Origin: SAR202 cluster bacterium Io17-Chloro-G6
Lineage (GTDB): Bacteria > Chloroflexota > Dehalococcoidia > UBA3495
Length of the DNA stretch: 64,000 nt
Direction of reading: 5' to 3'
Assembly: GCA_002816585.1 (NCBI GenBank)
Contig: MUCT01000002.1
Coordinates: 1-64,000, forward strand
Shown: piece by piece, positions 26,283-35,192 of the stretch
Layout of the letters: every line of letters begins with the position of its first letter
Numbering within the stretch: position 1 is the stretch's first letter
Translations under genes and position numbers: made by a program
The notes under the pieces: generated by a model
Database searches by the model: none
Seen by the model: the letters and a program-made list of their open reading frames with translations, nothing else
What the model was told of the DNA's origin: nothing

Positions 26283-28709
26283 TCATCGCTCCGTAATTAC
26301 CCACAACTCTGTGCCGTCGGTGATGAACTCCACGCCGCCGTCCTGGTCGGTCCGGTATAGGTTTGCATCTCCGGTCTGATTGACCAGCCGGCCCAACACA
26401 TCCTCGTTTGGATGGCCGTAAGAATTGCTGCCTCCCACCGAGATCAGCGCTGCCACCGGACTAACCTCGTTGATAAACCCCGCGGTGGAGGAGGTTTTGC
26501 TGCCGTGGTGGGCAACCTTCAAAACCGTGCTCTGGACCTCTGCGCCTCCAGCCTGCAACAGCGCCTCCGTTTCGGCTTCGATGTCGGAGGTCAGCAGAAA
26601 GCTGACCGATCCGAACTCCAGCCGCAATACCACAGATTCGTTATTATCTGAGGCGCCGTAACGGGGGCCGGACCGGGGATTAAGCACATCCGCAATCACC
26701 CCTGCCCCCAGGTCTAAACGGTAGCCTTGGTGGACGGTCATGACATCCAAGCGGCCACGCTCCAAGCCGGCCTGCCATTGGGCGTACATCGCAGAATCAG
26801 AGGAATGAGTCCCAGCCAGCACGCCGCCCACTTGATAGTGGTCAAACACCTCCAGCAGCCCCCGGCTGTGATCGGAGTCCAGGTGGGTCAGCACAACTAG
26901 GTCCAAACTACGGTCGCTGCCCGGTATTGCCTTACTCAAGGCCTGGATGGCGCTACCTGTGTCCGGGCCGCCGTCAACCAATACCTGACGGCCTTGGGGC
27001 GTCACGATCAAGGCGCTGTCGCCCTGACCAACGTCAAAGAAATAGACGTGCAAATTGCCGTCGCCGCCGGTCCCAACCTGCCACCACAGGGCTATTGCCA
27101 CAACGGTCATCGCAAAGGCCCCAAACATTAGCGGCACGGGCATCGCTTGCCTGACCTGATCGTTGGCCGAAGCCTGGACCCCGTGTTTGAACCGGGCCCA
27201 CAACCTGGCAACGCGCCCTGGACTAGTCAGAAGCAACAGCCCACCTAAGACCGAGTACCAGACCCATACGAGCCAGATGCCGGCCCAATCCGTTTTGATT
27301 GTCCACCCTGGGGCCGCCTCAACCAGTTCTATCAGATAACTCGTCGGCGCCCAAACCAGCCAGCCGACGAATTGCCCAAAAGTAGTGCTAATGAGACCCA
27401 CCACTGCCGCCGCCAGAGTCCCAGCCATGATGAACGGCATGGCCGGGAGCGCCAAAACAGTGACGATGATACCGAGAACTGGCACTTCCCTGAAGTTGAA
27501 TGCGACCAGAGGCCAGGTCGCTAATGTCGCGGCCAGCGAGATAAAGAAGGCAAGAGCCAACCCCCGTAATAGGGGCAAAATCCAGGTTTGCCACCATTTT
27601 TGATCCCGGTTACCGGCGGCGAACGGCCATTGGGGTATCAATGACTGGGCCAAGGCGATCCCACCGACGGCGGCGAAGCTCAGTTGGAAAGACACCCTCT
27701 GAATGATATCCGGCGCAATGGCGGTCATTATTCCGGCGCTGAGGGCCAACGCAGGAAGGACGCTGCCGGGCCTTCCAAAGGCCACCGCCAGCAGATATAC
27801 GCTACCCATAACCGCCGCTCGAATTACCGATGGCGGCAGTCCCGAGACCAGAGCGTAGGCCCAGACGACAACCAAGGGCACCACCAGGTAATACAGGCCA
27901 CGCCGCCCAAACAACCATGCAGCGCCCGCAAGGAACATCGCCACCAATACACCGACGTGCAATCCTGAGATTGCCAGCAGGTGGGATGTGCCGGTGCTGC
28001 GAAATTCCTGGACCATTTCCGGCGGCAGGTCGCCACGCCGGCCAAGAAGCAACTCCTTGCCCAGTGCTGACTGGGGATAGGGCATCGTATCTTCGATGCT
28101 CTCCGATAAGCGGCCCCGCACCGCGTATGGCCACTCTCGCCAACCGCCCTCTTCCCCGGTCACGGTAGCCGAATCAGCCAACATTGTCCCGATTATTCCC
28201 TGACTGGCCAGATATGCCGGATAGTCAAATTCGCCAAAGGGTTCGGGCCGGCGCAATGTTCCCATAACGGACACCTGATCGCCGTAGTCAAAGTAGGGAG
28301 GAGACCGGCGGGCAACCAAGTCATGGGAAGGGTTCGCATATACCAGCGCCCTATTCTCCACGGAAACCGGCCCGGACCCAAGATCAACCGCCGACAGGGC
28401 CAACGTAAACTCGACCCGCCTGCCGGAAAACTCAGGGTCGTCGACGATCCGCCCCGTCAGCTCCGCTTCGGCCTCGTCCTGGGAAGTCAATAATGGAAGA
28501 GGCGACGAAACTGTGTCCGCCCGCCACAGGCCCAGCAACAGAATCACGGCAAGCGCGGCGGGAAACACAGACAGGCGGCGCAGGTACAGGGCCAGAGCCA
28601 GGGTGAAGGAACCTCCAATGAGCAGTAACAGGGGGGCCAGCGTTATCGAGGATACCAGCCCCATCAGGACTCCGCCCAGCCAAGCCGCCGCCAGAAACGC
28701 CAACCTCAT
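26283..28709 (-). CDS. comEC: ComEC/Rec2 DNA-uptake channel protein
   Basis: About 808 residues from ATG 28709 (MRLAFLAAAWLGGVLMG). The open frame extends to 28883 but would overlap comEA and add non-membrane sequence. There are N-terminal hydrophobic helices, an OB-like soluble domain, the competence core (HLLAISGLHVGVLVAMFLAG, with many helices) and a C-terminal metallo-beta-lactamase-like domain (FFDVGQGDSALIV, LTHLDSDHSRGLLEV, VLKVAHHGSKTSS). It conducts single-stranded DNA across the inner membrane in natural transformation. Confidence 0.94.
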   Translation of the reverse strand: MRLAFLAAAWLGGVLMGLVSSITLAPLLLLIGGSFTLALALYLRRLSVFPAALAVILLLGLWRADTVSSPLPLLTSQDEAEAELTGRIVDDPEFSGRRVEFTLALSAVDLGSGPVSVENRALVYANPSHDLVARRSPPYFDYGDQVSVMGTLRRPEPFGEFDYPAYLASQGIIGTMLADSATVTGEEGGWREWPYAVRGRLSESIEDTMPYPQSALGKELLLGRRGDLPPEMVQEFRSTGTSHLLAISGLHVGVLVAMFLAGAAWLFGRRGLYYLVVPLVVVWAYALVSGLPPSVIRAAVMGSVYLLAVAFGRPGSVLPALALSAGIMTAIAPDIIQRVSFQLSFAAVGGIALAQSLIPQWPFAAGNRDQKWWQTWILPLLRGLALAFFISLAATLATWPLVAFNFREVPVLGIIVTVLALPAMPFIMAGTLAAAVVGLISTTFGQFVGWLVWAPTSYLIELVEAAPGWTIKTDWAGIWLVWVWYSVLGGLLLLTSPGRVARLWARFKHGVQASANDQVRQAMPVPLMFGAFAMTVVAIALWWQVGTGGDGNLHVYFFDVGQGDSALIVTPQGRQVLVDGGPDTGSAIQALSKAIPGSDRSLDLVVLTHLDSDHSRGLLEVFDHYQVGGVLAGTHSSDSAMYAQWQAGLERGRLDVMTVHQGYRLDLGAGVIADVLNPRSGPRYGASDNNESVVLRLEFGSVSFLLTSDIEAETEALLQAGGAEVQSTVLKVAHHGSKTSSTAGFINEVSPVAALISVGGSNSYGHPNEDVLGRLVNQTGDANLYRTDQDGGVEFITDGTELWVITER

Positions 28710-28797
28710 GAAAGGCAGCGAGCCATCGGCGATAACATCCGAGAGAAAATACCCCCTATCGTAAAGGTGGATCGGGGGGATTTGCGCCGGTCTTTGC

Positions 28798-29388
28798 TCA
28801 CCGGATACCCGACACTGTGACCAGATCCCGGATATTCTGATAAGTGACCGCTCCGATCTTGGGGACCTCTTGAACCTCTGCAACGGACTGGAACGGGCGG
28901 ACCTCCTCCCGGTAGGAAACTATTGCTCCCGCCAAGGCGGGACCGATCCCAGGAAGGGTGTCCAAGAGCTCCACCGATGCCAGATTCAAGTCGATCAGGC
29001 CGTCCTGAATCTGGGACGGCGCCAGCGGCATGTTCGAAAGTACGGGAGCGGCCTCACCCAGCTTGGGAACGTAGTATTCCGATTCGTCTTGAAGGCGGAG
29101 GGCTAGATTCATTCCCCCAATGTTGGCTTCCCCGGTCACACCACCGGCTGCAGCCAAAGCGTCGGTGACCCGGCTATCGGGGGCAAGGGTGTACACTCCC
29201 GGATTGACGACCGCTCCGTTGACGAAAACCCTGACTCGGGTTGGTGATTGTTGAGAGTCCGGGGCAATGAGTTGGATTGGAGCGTTGTTGTCCTGACGGA
29301 CAAGCAGCACCACTGCCGCCAGCACCGCGGCAACGGTTGCGGCCAGCAATGCTATGGTAGCCATGTTCCGGGCAGTGAGCTCCGGCAT
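28798..29388 (-). CDS. comEA: ComEA-like DNA receptor (SLBB + helix-hairpin-helix)
   Basis: 196 residues. One N-terminal membrane anchor (about 10-30) is followed by an SLBB domain (VFVNGAVVNPGVYTLAPDSR) and a C-terminal helix-hairpin-helix pair (LIDLNLASVELLDTLPGIGP, ALAGAIVSYREEVRPFQSV, VPKIGAVTYQNIRDLV). It binds incoming double-stranded DNA outside the membrane. It is located directly upstream of comEC, the classical arrangement. Confidence 0.94.
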   Translation of the reverse strand: MPELTARNMATIALLAATVAAVLAAVVLLVRQDNNAPIQLIAPDSQQSPTRVRVFVNGAVVNPGVYTLAPDSRVTDALAAAGGVTGEANIGGMNLALRLQDESEYYVPKLGEAAPVLSNMPLAPSQIQDGLIDLNLASVELLDTLPGIGPALAGAIVSYREEVRPFQSVAEVQEVPKIGAVTYQNIRDLVTVSGIR

Positions 29389-29440
29389 TCCCTACCTCTC
29401 AGCCTGGTCTTGCCTTCTAGCTGGGTATCGAGGCCGCAGG

Positions 29441-29470
29441 TTGTACTAGCTGTGGATGTCCGCTTATAAT
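29441..29470 (+). promoter_or_regulatory. Sigma-70-like promoter for ilvE
   Basis: TTGTAC (29441-29446), an 18-base spacer and a consensus TATAAT (29465-29470) lie 26 nt before the ATG of the aminotransferase gene. Confidence 0.65.
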
Positions 29471-29495
29471 TTAGCTTAACCTCGCGCACATTCCA

Positions 29496-30479
29496 ATGAA
29501 AAGGAGCTTAACCTTGGCCACCGAAAAAGCATCCGTCAACGGTAATCAACAACTACACGCCTTCTTTCAGGGCGCTGTGGTGCCGATGGATGAGGCCAAG
29601 GTGAGTGTGATGACCCACGCTCTGCACTACGGCACGGCAGTCTTTGAGGGTATCCGCGGCAATTGGAATGAAGAACAGGGCAAGATGTTCGTATTCAGGA
29701 TGCGGGAACACTACGAACGCATGATCCGAGGCTGTAAGATTCTGCTATTGGACATTCCTTACACTGCCGACGAGCTCTGCGACATCACCGTGGACTTGGT
29801 CGCACGTAACAGGCATCAGTCGGACATCTACATCCGCCCTCTGGCCTACAAGAGCGCTGAGGTCGTTGCCAACCTCAAGCTCCAGGAATTGTCCAGCGAT
29901 TTCACGCTGATCACGGTGCCGTTCGGAAATTACCTGGGTACTGATATCCTAAAGTGCTGCACCTCCTCTTGGCGGCGGGTCGACGACAACATGATCCCGA
30001 CCCAGATCAAGAGCGCCGGAATCTATGTCAACAGCATGTTGGCCAAGACCGAAGCCACCCTGGCTGGGTTCGACGAAGCCATAATTTTGAACCAGGACGG
30101 CCACGTCTCGGAGGGATCGGGCGAGAACGTGTTCATGGTCGCCGGCGGCAAACTCTATACACCCCCGTGCGAGGACAACGCTCTGCCGGGAATCACCCGC
30201 GAGACTGTCATGCAGTTGGCCCAGGCAGAATTGGGCATCGAGGTGGTTGAACGCAGCATCGATCGCAGCGAACTCTACCTGTGCGACGAGGTGTTCCTCA
30301 GCGGGACGGCCGCCCACCTGACACCGGTTGTGGAGTTAGACCGCCGCCCAATCAACCAGGGCGAACCGGGGCCGGTTTCGATAGCACTGCAAAAACTGTA
30401 CTTCGATATCGTTGTGGGCCGGAACCCCAAATACCTCCATTGGTGCACGGCAGTTGTCCCCCAAATGGTGCCGGCCTAA
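29496..30479 (+). CDS. ilvE: Branched-chain amino acid aminotransferase
   Basis: 327 residues, PLP fold-type IV. It interconverts Leu/Ile/Val and their 2-oxo acids. Visible parts are VMTHALHYGTAVFEGIRGN, FRMREHYERMIRGCKIL, the Schiff-base Lys in TQIKSAGIYVNSMLAKTEA, the phosphate-binding region HVSEGSGENVFMV and SGTAAHLTPV. A good promoter lies just upstream and a terminator follows, so it is probably monocistronic. ATG 29496 is followed by a dispensable ~10-residue extension; TTG 29514 is an alternative start. Confidence 0.95.
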   Translation: MKRSLTLATEKASVNGNQQLHAFFQGAVVPMDEAKVSVMTHALHYGTAVFEGIRGNWNEEQGKMFVFRMREHYERMIRGCKILLLDIPYTADELCDITVDLVARNRHQSDIYIRPLAYKSAEVVANLKLQELSSDFTLITVPFGNYLGTDILKCCTSSWRRVDDNMIPTQIKSAGIYVNSMLAKTEATLAGFDEAIILNQDGHVSEGSGENVFMVAGGKLYTPPCEDNALPGITRETVMQLAQAELGIEVVERSIDRSELYLCDEVFLSGTAAHLTPVVELDRRPINQGEPGPVSIALQKLYFDIVVGRNPKYLHWCTAVVPQMVPA

Positions 30480-30512
30480 CCAGCAGGGCCCAACGCTGTT
30501 GAATAACGAATC

Positions 30513-30545
30513 AAACGGACGCTCTGGCCAATGGGCGTCCGTTTT
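30513..30545 (+). terminator. Intrinsic terminator after ilvE
   Basis: A 10-bp perfect stem AAACGGACGC (30513-30522) with GCGTCCGTTT (30535-30544), 12-base loop, ends in a short T run. Confidence 0.8.
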
Positions 30546-30580
30546 CTATTCCCAACTCTTCCTGACCGGAGCACGGTAAA

Positions 30581-31201
30581 TTGATCTGGGCCGGTCTGGG
30601 GTTATTCTCCTACGCCATCGGCAGCATTCCCACTGCCTACCTGTTCACCCGCTACTTGCTGGGCCGGGACATCCGGCAGATGGGCGATTTGAACAGTGGC
30701 GCGGCCAATGTCTTTCGGAATGTCGGCGCCAAGGCCGGCATGGCCGTCGGCGCCATCGACATCATAAAAGGCGCCGTGGCCATAGTCTTGGCCAAGTTGC
30801 TGGTGGACGACACAGGGATGGAGATGATGGCCGGGGGAGCAGTTCTGATGGGGCACATCTTCCCAATTCATCTGCGGTTTCGCGGCGGACGGGGCGCCGC
30901 CACCGCCGTGGGAGTGCTGATCGCTTCGTTGCCGGTCATCGGACTTCCGGTAGGCGCCTTTGGCCTGGTGGTGCTCTACTTCACCCGCAAGGCGATATAC
31001 CCTCTGGCCACATTCTTGATCGCCATTCCAGTCCTGGCCTGGCCCGTCGGGTACTCAGTCGCCCTTGCCGTCTACGCGGTGGCCGTGCCCATCTCCATCG
31101 GCCTGAGCCATTTCTTCTCCACCCGGATTCTGAATCCAGGCTCAGCCCAGGATATAGGCAATACCGGGGACACCGGCGATTCACCACTGCCCCAAGAATA
31201 G
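30581..31201 (+). CDS. plsY: Glycerol-3-phosphate acyltransferase PlsY
   Basis: 206 residues from TTG 30581. Integral membrane enzyme that acylates glycerol-3-phosphate using acyl-phosphate, the first step of phospholipid synthesis. Conserved parts are YAIGSIPTAYLFTRYLLGRD, LNSGAANVFRNVGAKAG and GHIFPIHLRFRGGRGAATAV. The usual GGKG is GGRG. About five membrane helices. Nine nt upstream of the next gene. Confidence 0.92.
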   Translation: MIWAGLGLFSYAIGSIPTAYLFTRYLLGRDIRQMGDLNSGAANVFRNVGAKAGMAVGAIDIIKGAVAIVLAKLLVDDTGMEMMAGGAVLMGHIFPIHLRFRGGRGAATAVGVLIASLPVIGLPVGAFGLVVLYFTRKAIYPLATFLIAIPVLAWPVGYSVALAVYAVAVPISIGLSHFFSTRILNPGSAQDIGNTGDTGDSPLPQE

Positions 31202-31210
31202 GTCCGGGCT

Positions 31211-31693
31211 TTGACTGGCTCTTTCGTTCTGGACTACATCCTCCTGACCTTCTTGCTTTCCTGTGGGGTGTTCCAGACGGCCGCCGCCTGCGGTGGATTC
31301 CGCGGCCTGCAATTCTTCACGGGCCGCGTATTCTCAATAATCTTCGGCCTGACGGTATTCACTCTAGCTTTTGCCTGGTTCTTTCTCTCTGAGTCACGAA
31401 ACGTCCCCGACACCGGGCTAGGTCTAAACGGGAATGAACAGTTTGGCTACTTCTTCGCCGGGGCCGGGATGGGCCTGGCATTCACACTGGCCGTTTCTTC
31501 GCTGCTCCACCGTAACCTGGGAAAGAGTCTGGGAAGGCTACCCCGAGGGTTGGATGCCCTCAAATTGGCCGGCTACCACCGTTGTTTGACCCAAGCGGTG
31601 CGCGAGTTCCGGGCCCAGACGAAAGACTGGTCACCAGCCGGCATCATCGCTTGGGCGACTTTTTTCTGGTCCAGGCGCTCGGATGACCGCTAA
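31211..31693 (+). CDS. Uncharacterised membrane protein
   Basis: 160 residues from TTG 31211, no family recognised. It has about three hydrophobic segments (near residues 5-25, 35-58 and 78-95) and a basic, soluble C-terminal part with TWFF-like ending (WATFFWSRRSDDR). It lies between plsY and the PAP2-like gene with gaps of 9 and 17 nt, suggesting a role in lipid or envelope metabolism by context only. Confidence 0.7.
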   Translation: MTGSFVLDYILLTFLLSCGVFQTAAACGGFRGLQFFTGRVFSIIFGLTVFTLAFAWFFLSESRNVPDTGLGLNGNEQFGYFFAGAGMGLAFTLAVSSLLHRNLGKSLGRLPRGLDALKLAGYHRCLTQAVREFRAQTKDWSPAGIIAWATFFWSRRSDDR

Positions 31694-31710
31694 GTGGTCC
31701 GCTTTACGGC

Positions 31711-32301
31711 ATGAATAAGCTGACTGAAATTGAGAGTGACATTGTCGCCTGGCTCAACGGTTTGCTGGGACTGACTGAGGCCGTGGATGACGCGGTCTAC
31801 CTGCTGGTCAGCGACTACTTCATTCCGCTGTGCATCTGTTTCTGGATGTTGGGGCTGTGGTTCCAAGGCAGGTACGCCTTAAAACGGGACCAGAACCAAC
31901 GCGCCGTGCTTGGTGCGGCCATCGGACTGGGATTCGCCAACCTGGCCGTGCTGATCATCAATCAGTTCGTGTTTCGGGACCGGCCCATCGCCGGCCTGGA
32001 ACTCACCAACCTGCTCTACGCCGCCACCGACTCGTCATTTCCGTCCAATCCCGCGGCCGTCGCTTTTGCCGCCGCCATGGCTATTTGGCTGAACAACCGC
32101 TGGGCCGCCCTACCGGTCATCCTGCTGGCCGGTGTATGGTGCCTGATGCGTGTGGTTAACGGCCTCTTTTATCCCACCGACATCCTGGCCGGAGCGGCCA
32201 TTGGCGCATCCGTTAGCTGGTTCATCGTCATGGGTCTGCGCCGGATCGAGCCGGTAACCGCCTGGGTCTTGGAGGGCGCCCGGTTCCTTCGCCTCGCCTA
32301 G
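31711..32301 (+). CDS. PAP2-superfamily-like membrane protein with altered catalytic motifs
   Basis: 196 residues, five to six helices. It matches PAP2 lipid phosphatases (such as undecaprenyl-diphosphate phosphatase) in layout: NQFVFRDRP (motif 1), SSFPSNPAAVAFAAAMA (motif 2) and MRVVNGLFYPTDILAGAAIG (motif 3). The motif 2 P-S-x-H His is Pro (SNP for SDH/SGH) and the motif 3 His is Phe (GLFYPTD for GxHYPxD), so both catalytic histidines seem to be absent. It may be inactive or have another role. Forms an apparent operon with plsY. Confidence 0.78.
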   Translation: MNKLTEIESDIVAWLNGLLGLTEAVDDAVYLLVSDYFIPLCICFWMLGLWFQGRYALKRDQNQRAVLGAAIGLGFANLAVLIINQFVFRDRPIAGLELTNLLYAATDSSFPSNPAAVAFAAAMAIWLNNRWAALPVILLAGVWCLMRVVNGLFYPTDILAGAAIGASVSWFIVMGLRRIEPVTAWVLEGARFLRLA

Positions 32302-32395
32302 AAGCGCCGGGAATGGCCTGGGCGATAGTTGCACGGACTCTGCCGAAATTTATTAATACTGCTGCTGAACATAACGTAAGTCCAAGCCACGATTG

Positions 32396-33565
32396 ATGGC
32401 CATCACGGACTCGGATGGAGGCACGATGGGTTGGTCCCTGCATCATCCTCATGGACTCATTTATTACGCGCCCCAGTATTGCCACCGAGGCTACACCCTG
32501 TTCGCCAATCTGCGTGGCAATGATGCTAACCTCATCGACATGGAAGGCCGCATCTGCCATCGCTGGGCCTGGCCCAGCGGCATCAACTACGCCAATCTTC
32601 TGCCCAACGGCAATCTGCTACTCCACACCCTGGCCCCGGCCGATCCAGGGCCCATGACCGGCATCGGCGGACATGCGGGGGGACTAGTGGAACTGGACTG
32701 GAACGGCAACGTGGTCTGGGAGCTCCAGGACGCCTCGATGCACCACGACTTTCAACGGCTGCCCAGCGGGAACACCCTGGCCTTGATGTGGGAGGAACTG
32801 TCACCGGACATCACACGCCAGGTCAAGGGAGGGTATACCACCCCCGAGGATCTGGCGCAGATGCTAGGCGATGTTGTGCGCGAGTTTTCGCCTTCGGGAG
32901 AAGTGGTCCACGAATGGCGGTCCTGGGAGCATCTGGACTTCGATGAGGACGTGATCTGCCCCTTGGAAGGCCGCCGGGAATGGACCCACGGCAATAGTAT
33001 CAACATGACTTCCGACGGCAACTACCTAGTGAGCTACAGGCAGACCAGCACCGTGGGAATCGTTGACCGCGAGAGCGGAAAGTTCATCTGGAAATGGGGA
33101 CCGGGGGAGGTTTCTCACCAGCATAATGCGAGTTGCCTGGACAACGGCCGGATCTTGTTGTTTGACAACGGGTCCCACCGGCGAGCTCCCAGCACCAACT
33201 ATTCGCGCATCGTGGAGATTGATCCAACCGACAACGAAATAGCCTGGGAGTACCGTGGCGAGCCACCCATCTCTTTCTATAGTTACCAGATCAGCGGCGC
33301 CGAAAGACTACTCAACGGAAACACCCTGATCTGCGAAGGGGCCACGGGACGGTTCATCGAGGTAACTCAGGGCCATCAGATCGTCTGGGAGTATATCAAT
33401 CCGCTGTTTGCCGATAGCGGCAGGATCGCGGGAGGGACTCCATCGAGCCAGGGGAATTCGGTCTTTCGGGCCCACCGGTTCGCCGCTGACGATCCAGCTT
33501 TGCAGGGCCGAGACTTAGACCCGGCACGCTACGCCAACCTGAACCGGACTTTGGGCGTAAGTTAA
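32396..33565 (+). CDS. Arylsulfotransferase (ASST)-like beta-propeller protein
   Basis: About 389 residues. Repeated blades of the type ANLLPNGNLLLHTLAP, VELDWNGNVVWELQDASMHH, LPSGNTLALMWEEL, TSDGNYLVSYRQTSTVGIVD and LLNGNTLICEGATGRFIEVT fit the ASST/PQQ-like propeller group. Substrate His residues in DASMHHDFQ and SHQHNASCLDNGR are kept. No signal peptide is present although classical ASST enzymes are periplasmic. It may be a sulfotransferase or just a ligand-binding propeller. Confidence 0.8.
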   Translation: MAITDSDGGTMGWSLHHPHGLIYYAPQYCHRGYTLFANLRGNDANLIDMEGRICHRWAWPSGINYANLLPNGNLLLHTLAPADPGPMTGIGGHAGGLVELDWNGNVVWELQDASMHHDFQRLPSGNTLALMWEELSPDITRQVKGGYTTPEDLAQMLGDVVREFSPSGEVVHEWRSWEHLDFDEDVICPLEGRREWTHGNSINMTSDGNYLVSYRQTSTVGIVDRESGKFIWKWGPGEVSHQHNASCLDNGRILLFDNGSHRRAPSTNYSRIVEIDPTDNEIAWEYRGEPPISFYSYQISGAERLLNGNTLICEGATGRFIEVTQGHQIVWEYINPLFADSGRIAGGTPSSQGNSVFRAHRFAADDPALQGRDLDPARYANLNRTLGVS

Positions 33566-33918
33566 AAACGGGAGAGGCCCGGCCTACCGGCCCCATGCCC
33601 CAGGCAAGCTCACCGGCAGGGTCCTCCAGGTACTTAACCGTCGTCCGGTGGAGACCTTATCGGTGGTCTGAACCAATGCCCGGATCTCCGGCCGGCTGCC
33701 CCATTTTGGGGACGGGCTTTCGAAAAGGGTCTTGTCGTTGGTCTGCGGAGATAACATTACGTCAGTTAACCCCCTGATTACGGCCCCAACTAGTGTTTCA
33801 CCACCCGGGAACCCGTGACCGGCCTTCCTATTCTATCACCATGATATACTCGCAAAAATTACGGGTAAATTACGGGGTGTCAGCTACATCCGCGGACGCC
33901 TGCCGAGACAGGAGATTT
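33566..33918. other. Gene-free stretch
   Basis: I see no convincing gene here. It contains a few GC-rich imperfect palindromes just after the ASST-like stop that could help end transcription, but no T run. Confidence 0.4.
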
Positions 33919-34248
33919 ATGGATGCCTTCGACATGTCTCAAATCGCGGAGGCCCATAGTAAAAACGGGGAACTTTATCACGAGTTTCTCCGGGCCAACC
34001 GCTTGAGCGTGGGGCTATACGTATTGGGGGCCGGTGCCACCGACCCACAGGCCCCTCACACCGAGGACGAGATCTACTACATCGTTTCAGGGTCGGCGAT
34101 GATTCAGGTGGCCGGGGAGGACCGTCCAGTGAGCACCGGGTCCGTCATCTACGTGGACGAACATGTGGACCACCGGTTCCACTCCATCACCGAACAACTC
34201 AAAGTAGTCGTGGTATTTGCGCCGCCTCGCCGGTCGCAGGCCGGTTAG
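33919..34248 (+). CDS. Small cupin-domain protein
   Basis: 109 residues from ATG 33919 with GGAG 5 nt upstream; longer open frame upstream does not look like the family. Single cupin barrel: APHTEDEIYYIVSGSAMIQV is motif 1 (His and Glu metal ligands) and DRPVSTGSVIYVDEHVDHRF is motif 2 with His. Function could be a small dioxygenase, isomerase or sensor; not determinable. Confidence 0.85.
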   Translation: MDAFDMSQIAEAHSKNGELYHEFLRANRLSVGLYVLGAGATDPQAPHTEDEIYYIVSGSAMIQVAGEDRPVSTGSVIYVDEHVDHRFHSITEQLKVVVVFAPPRRSQAG

Positions 34249-34285
34249 AATTAATTTTGAAGCTATTTGAATTGGGTAGACTTAC

Positions 34286-34753
34286 ATGACAATCCAGAAG
34301 ACCGAATATCCAACGAGATTTGTGCGACCCGGCTTGAGCGTCGAGCGCCATTTACGCTCCGAAGTTCTCCGAGTTGTTGAAGATGCCGAATTTGAATTGA
34401 AAAATTTAGGGATTGCATCGTTGACCGATGATGCGATGGAATTTATTAAAAGTGTACTGAACGAAGCGGTTCTCACGAGACTTCCAGAGGCAAAAAAGGT
34501 TGGTCTGCCAATCTCCACGACTGAACAGATGCTTGAATACTTCCACCAGATCGTCGTTAAACTATCGATGAAGGCTCTAGAATTTAGTGAAGATCGATCC
34601 GCTGATTCACTTCCATTAATTGGCCCGATTCATTTAATTCAGGGTATCCACGACGCTTGGTGTAACATTTTCCCGTTTTGTCGGCCTACCCCTCAAGATC
34701 CACCGGAACCACCTACTCCTCCAAGTCCCCAATATTCCAATAGAGCTAGCTAG
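34286..34753 (+). CDS. Uncharacterised soluble protein, first of an AT-richer gene pair
   Basis: 155 residues, no family recognised. It is mostly helical-looking and soluble, with a proline-rich C-terminal tail (TPQDPPEPPTPPSP) preceded by a Cys-containing stretch (AWCNIFPFCRPTP). Base composition and codon use are visibly more AT-rich than in neighbours. The stop is one base before the ATG of the next gene, so they are co-translated. Probably acquired together. Confidence 0.6.
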   Translation: MTIQKTEYPTRFVRPGLSVERHLRSEVLRVVEDAEFELKNLGIASLTDDAMEFIKSVLNEAVLTRLPEAKKVGLPISTTEQMLEYFHQIVVKLSMKALEFSEDRSADSLPLIGPIHLIQGIHDAWCNIFPFCRPTPQDPPEPPTPPSPQYSNRAS

Positions 34754-34754
34754 C

Positions 34755-35135
34755 ATGGCCGACAATTCCAAGACAGAGCTCGATAAGAGTGCAAATTTGG
34801 TTGCATTCGAATTCACCAGGTCTTGGTCGGTTTTGATGATTACGCTATCCACCGGATCAATCCTCTTTACCGCTGTCTTTCAAGATAAATTCGGTGCAAC
34901 CGGTGAGGGTATTAGCTCTCCCGAGATTCTTCTTTCCTCTTGGATATTATTCGGTATGTCTATTATCTTTGGGATAGGTTCTATCGGTAGCCTTGTCTCG
35001 CAATTGATCGTCAGTCAAGGTGAGTACCTTGACTTGTACCGGAACCCCATTAGGATTTTCTTTGCATTCCAGCTATCGTTCTTTTTATCGGGGGTCGGGC
35101 TAGTTTTGGTGTTCGTTTCACAGAACTTATTTTGA
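34755..35135 (+). CDS. Uncharacterised three-helix membrane protein, second of an AT-richer pair
   Basis: 126 residues, no family recognised. Three probable membrane segments: about 24-43 (WSVLMITLSTGSILFTAVF), 58-88 (ILLSSWILFGMSIIFGIGSI) and 100-125 (IFFAFQLSFFLSGVGLVLVF). The N-terminus is charged and cytoplasmic-looking. It is immediately downstream of a soluble partner and shares the low-GC composition. A two-component module (soluble plus membrane protein) is inferred from context only. Confidence 0.6.
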   Translation: MADNSKTELDKSANLVAFEFTRSWSVLMITLSTGSILFTAVFQDKFGATGEGISSPEILLSSWILFGMSIIFGIGSIGSLVSQLIVSQGEYLDLYRNPIRIFFAFQLSFFLSGVGLVLVFVSQNLF

Positions 35136-35192
35136 CGGCAGATCGTTTTGCCTCAAAATTTTTGAAAGAATATTGACAGCGGAGCGATTCGA

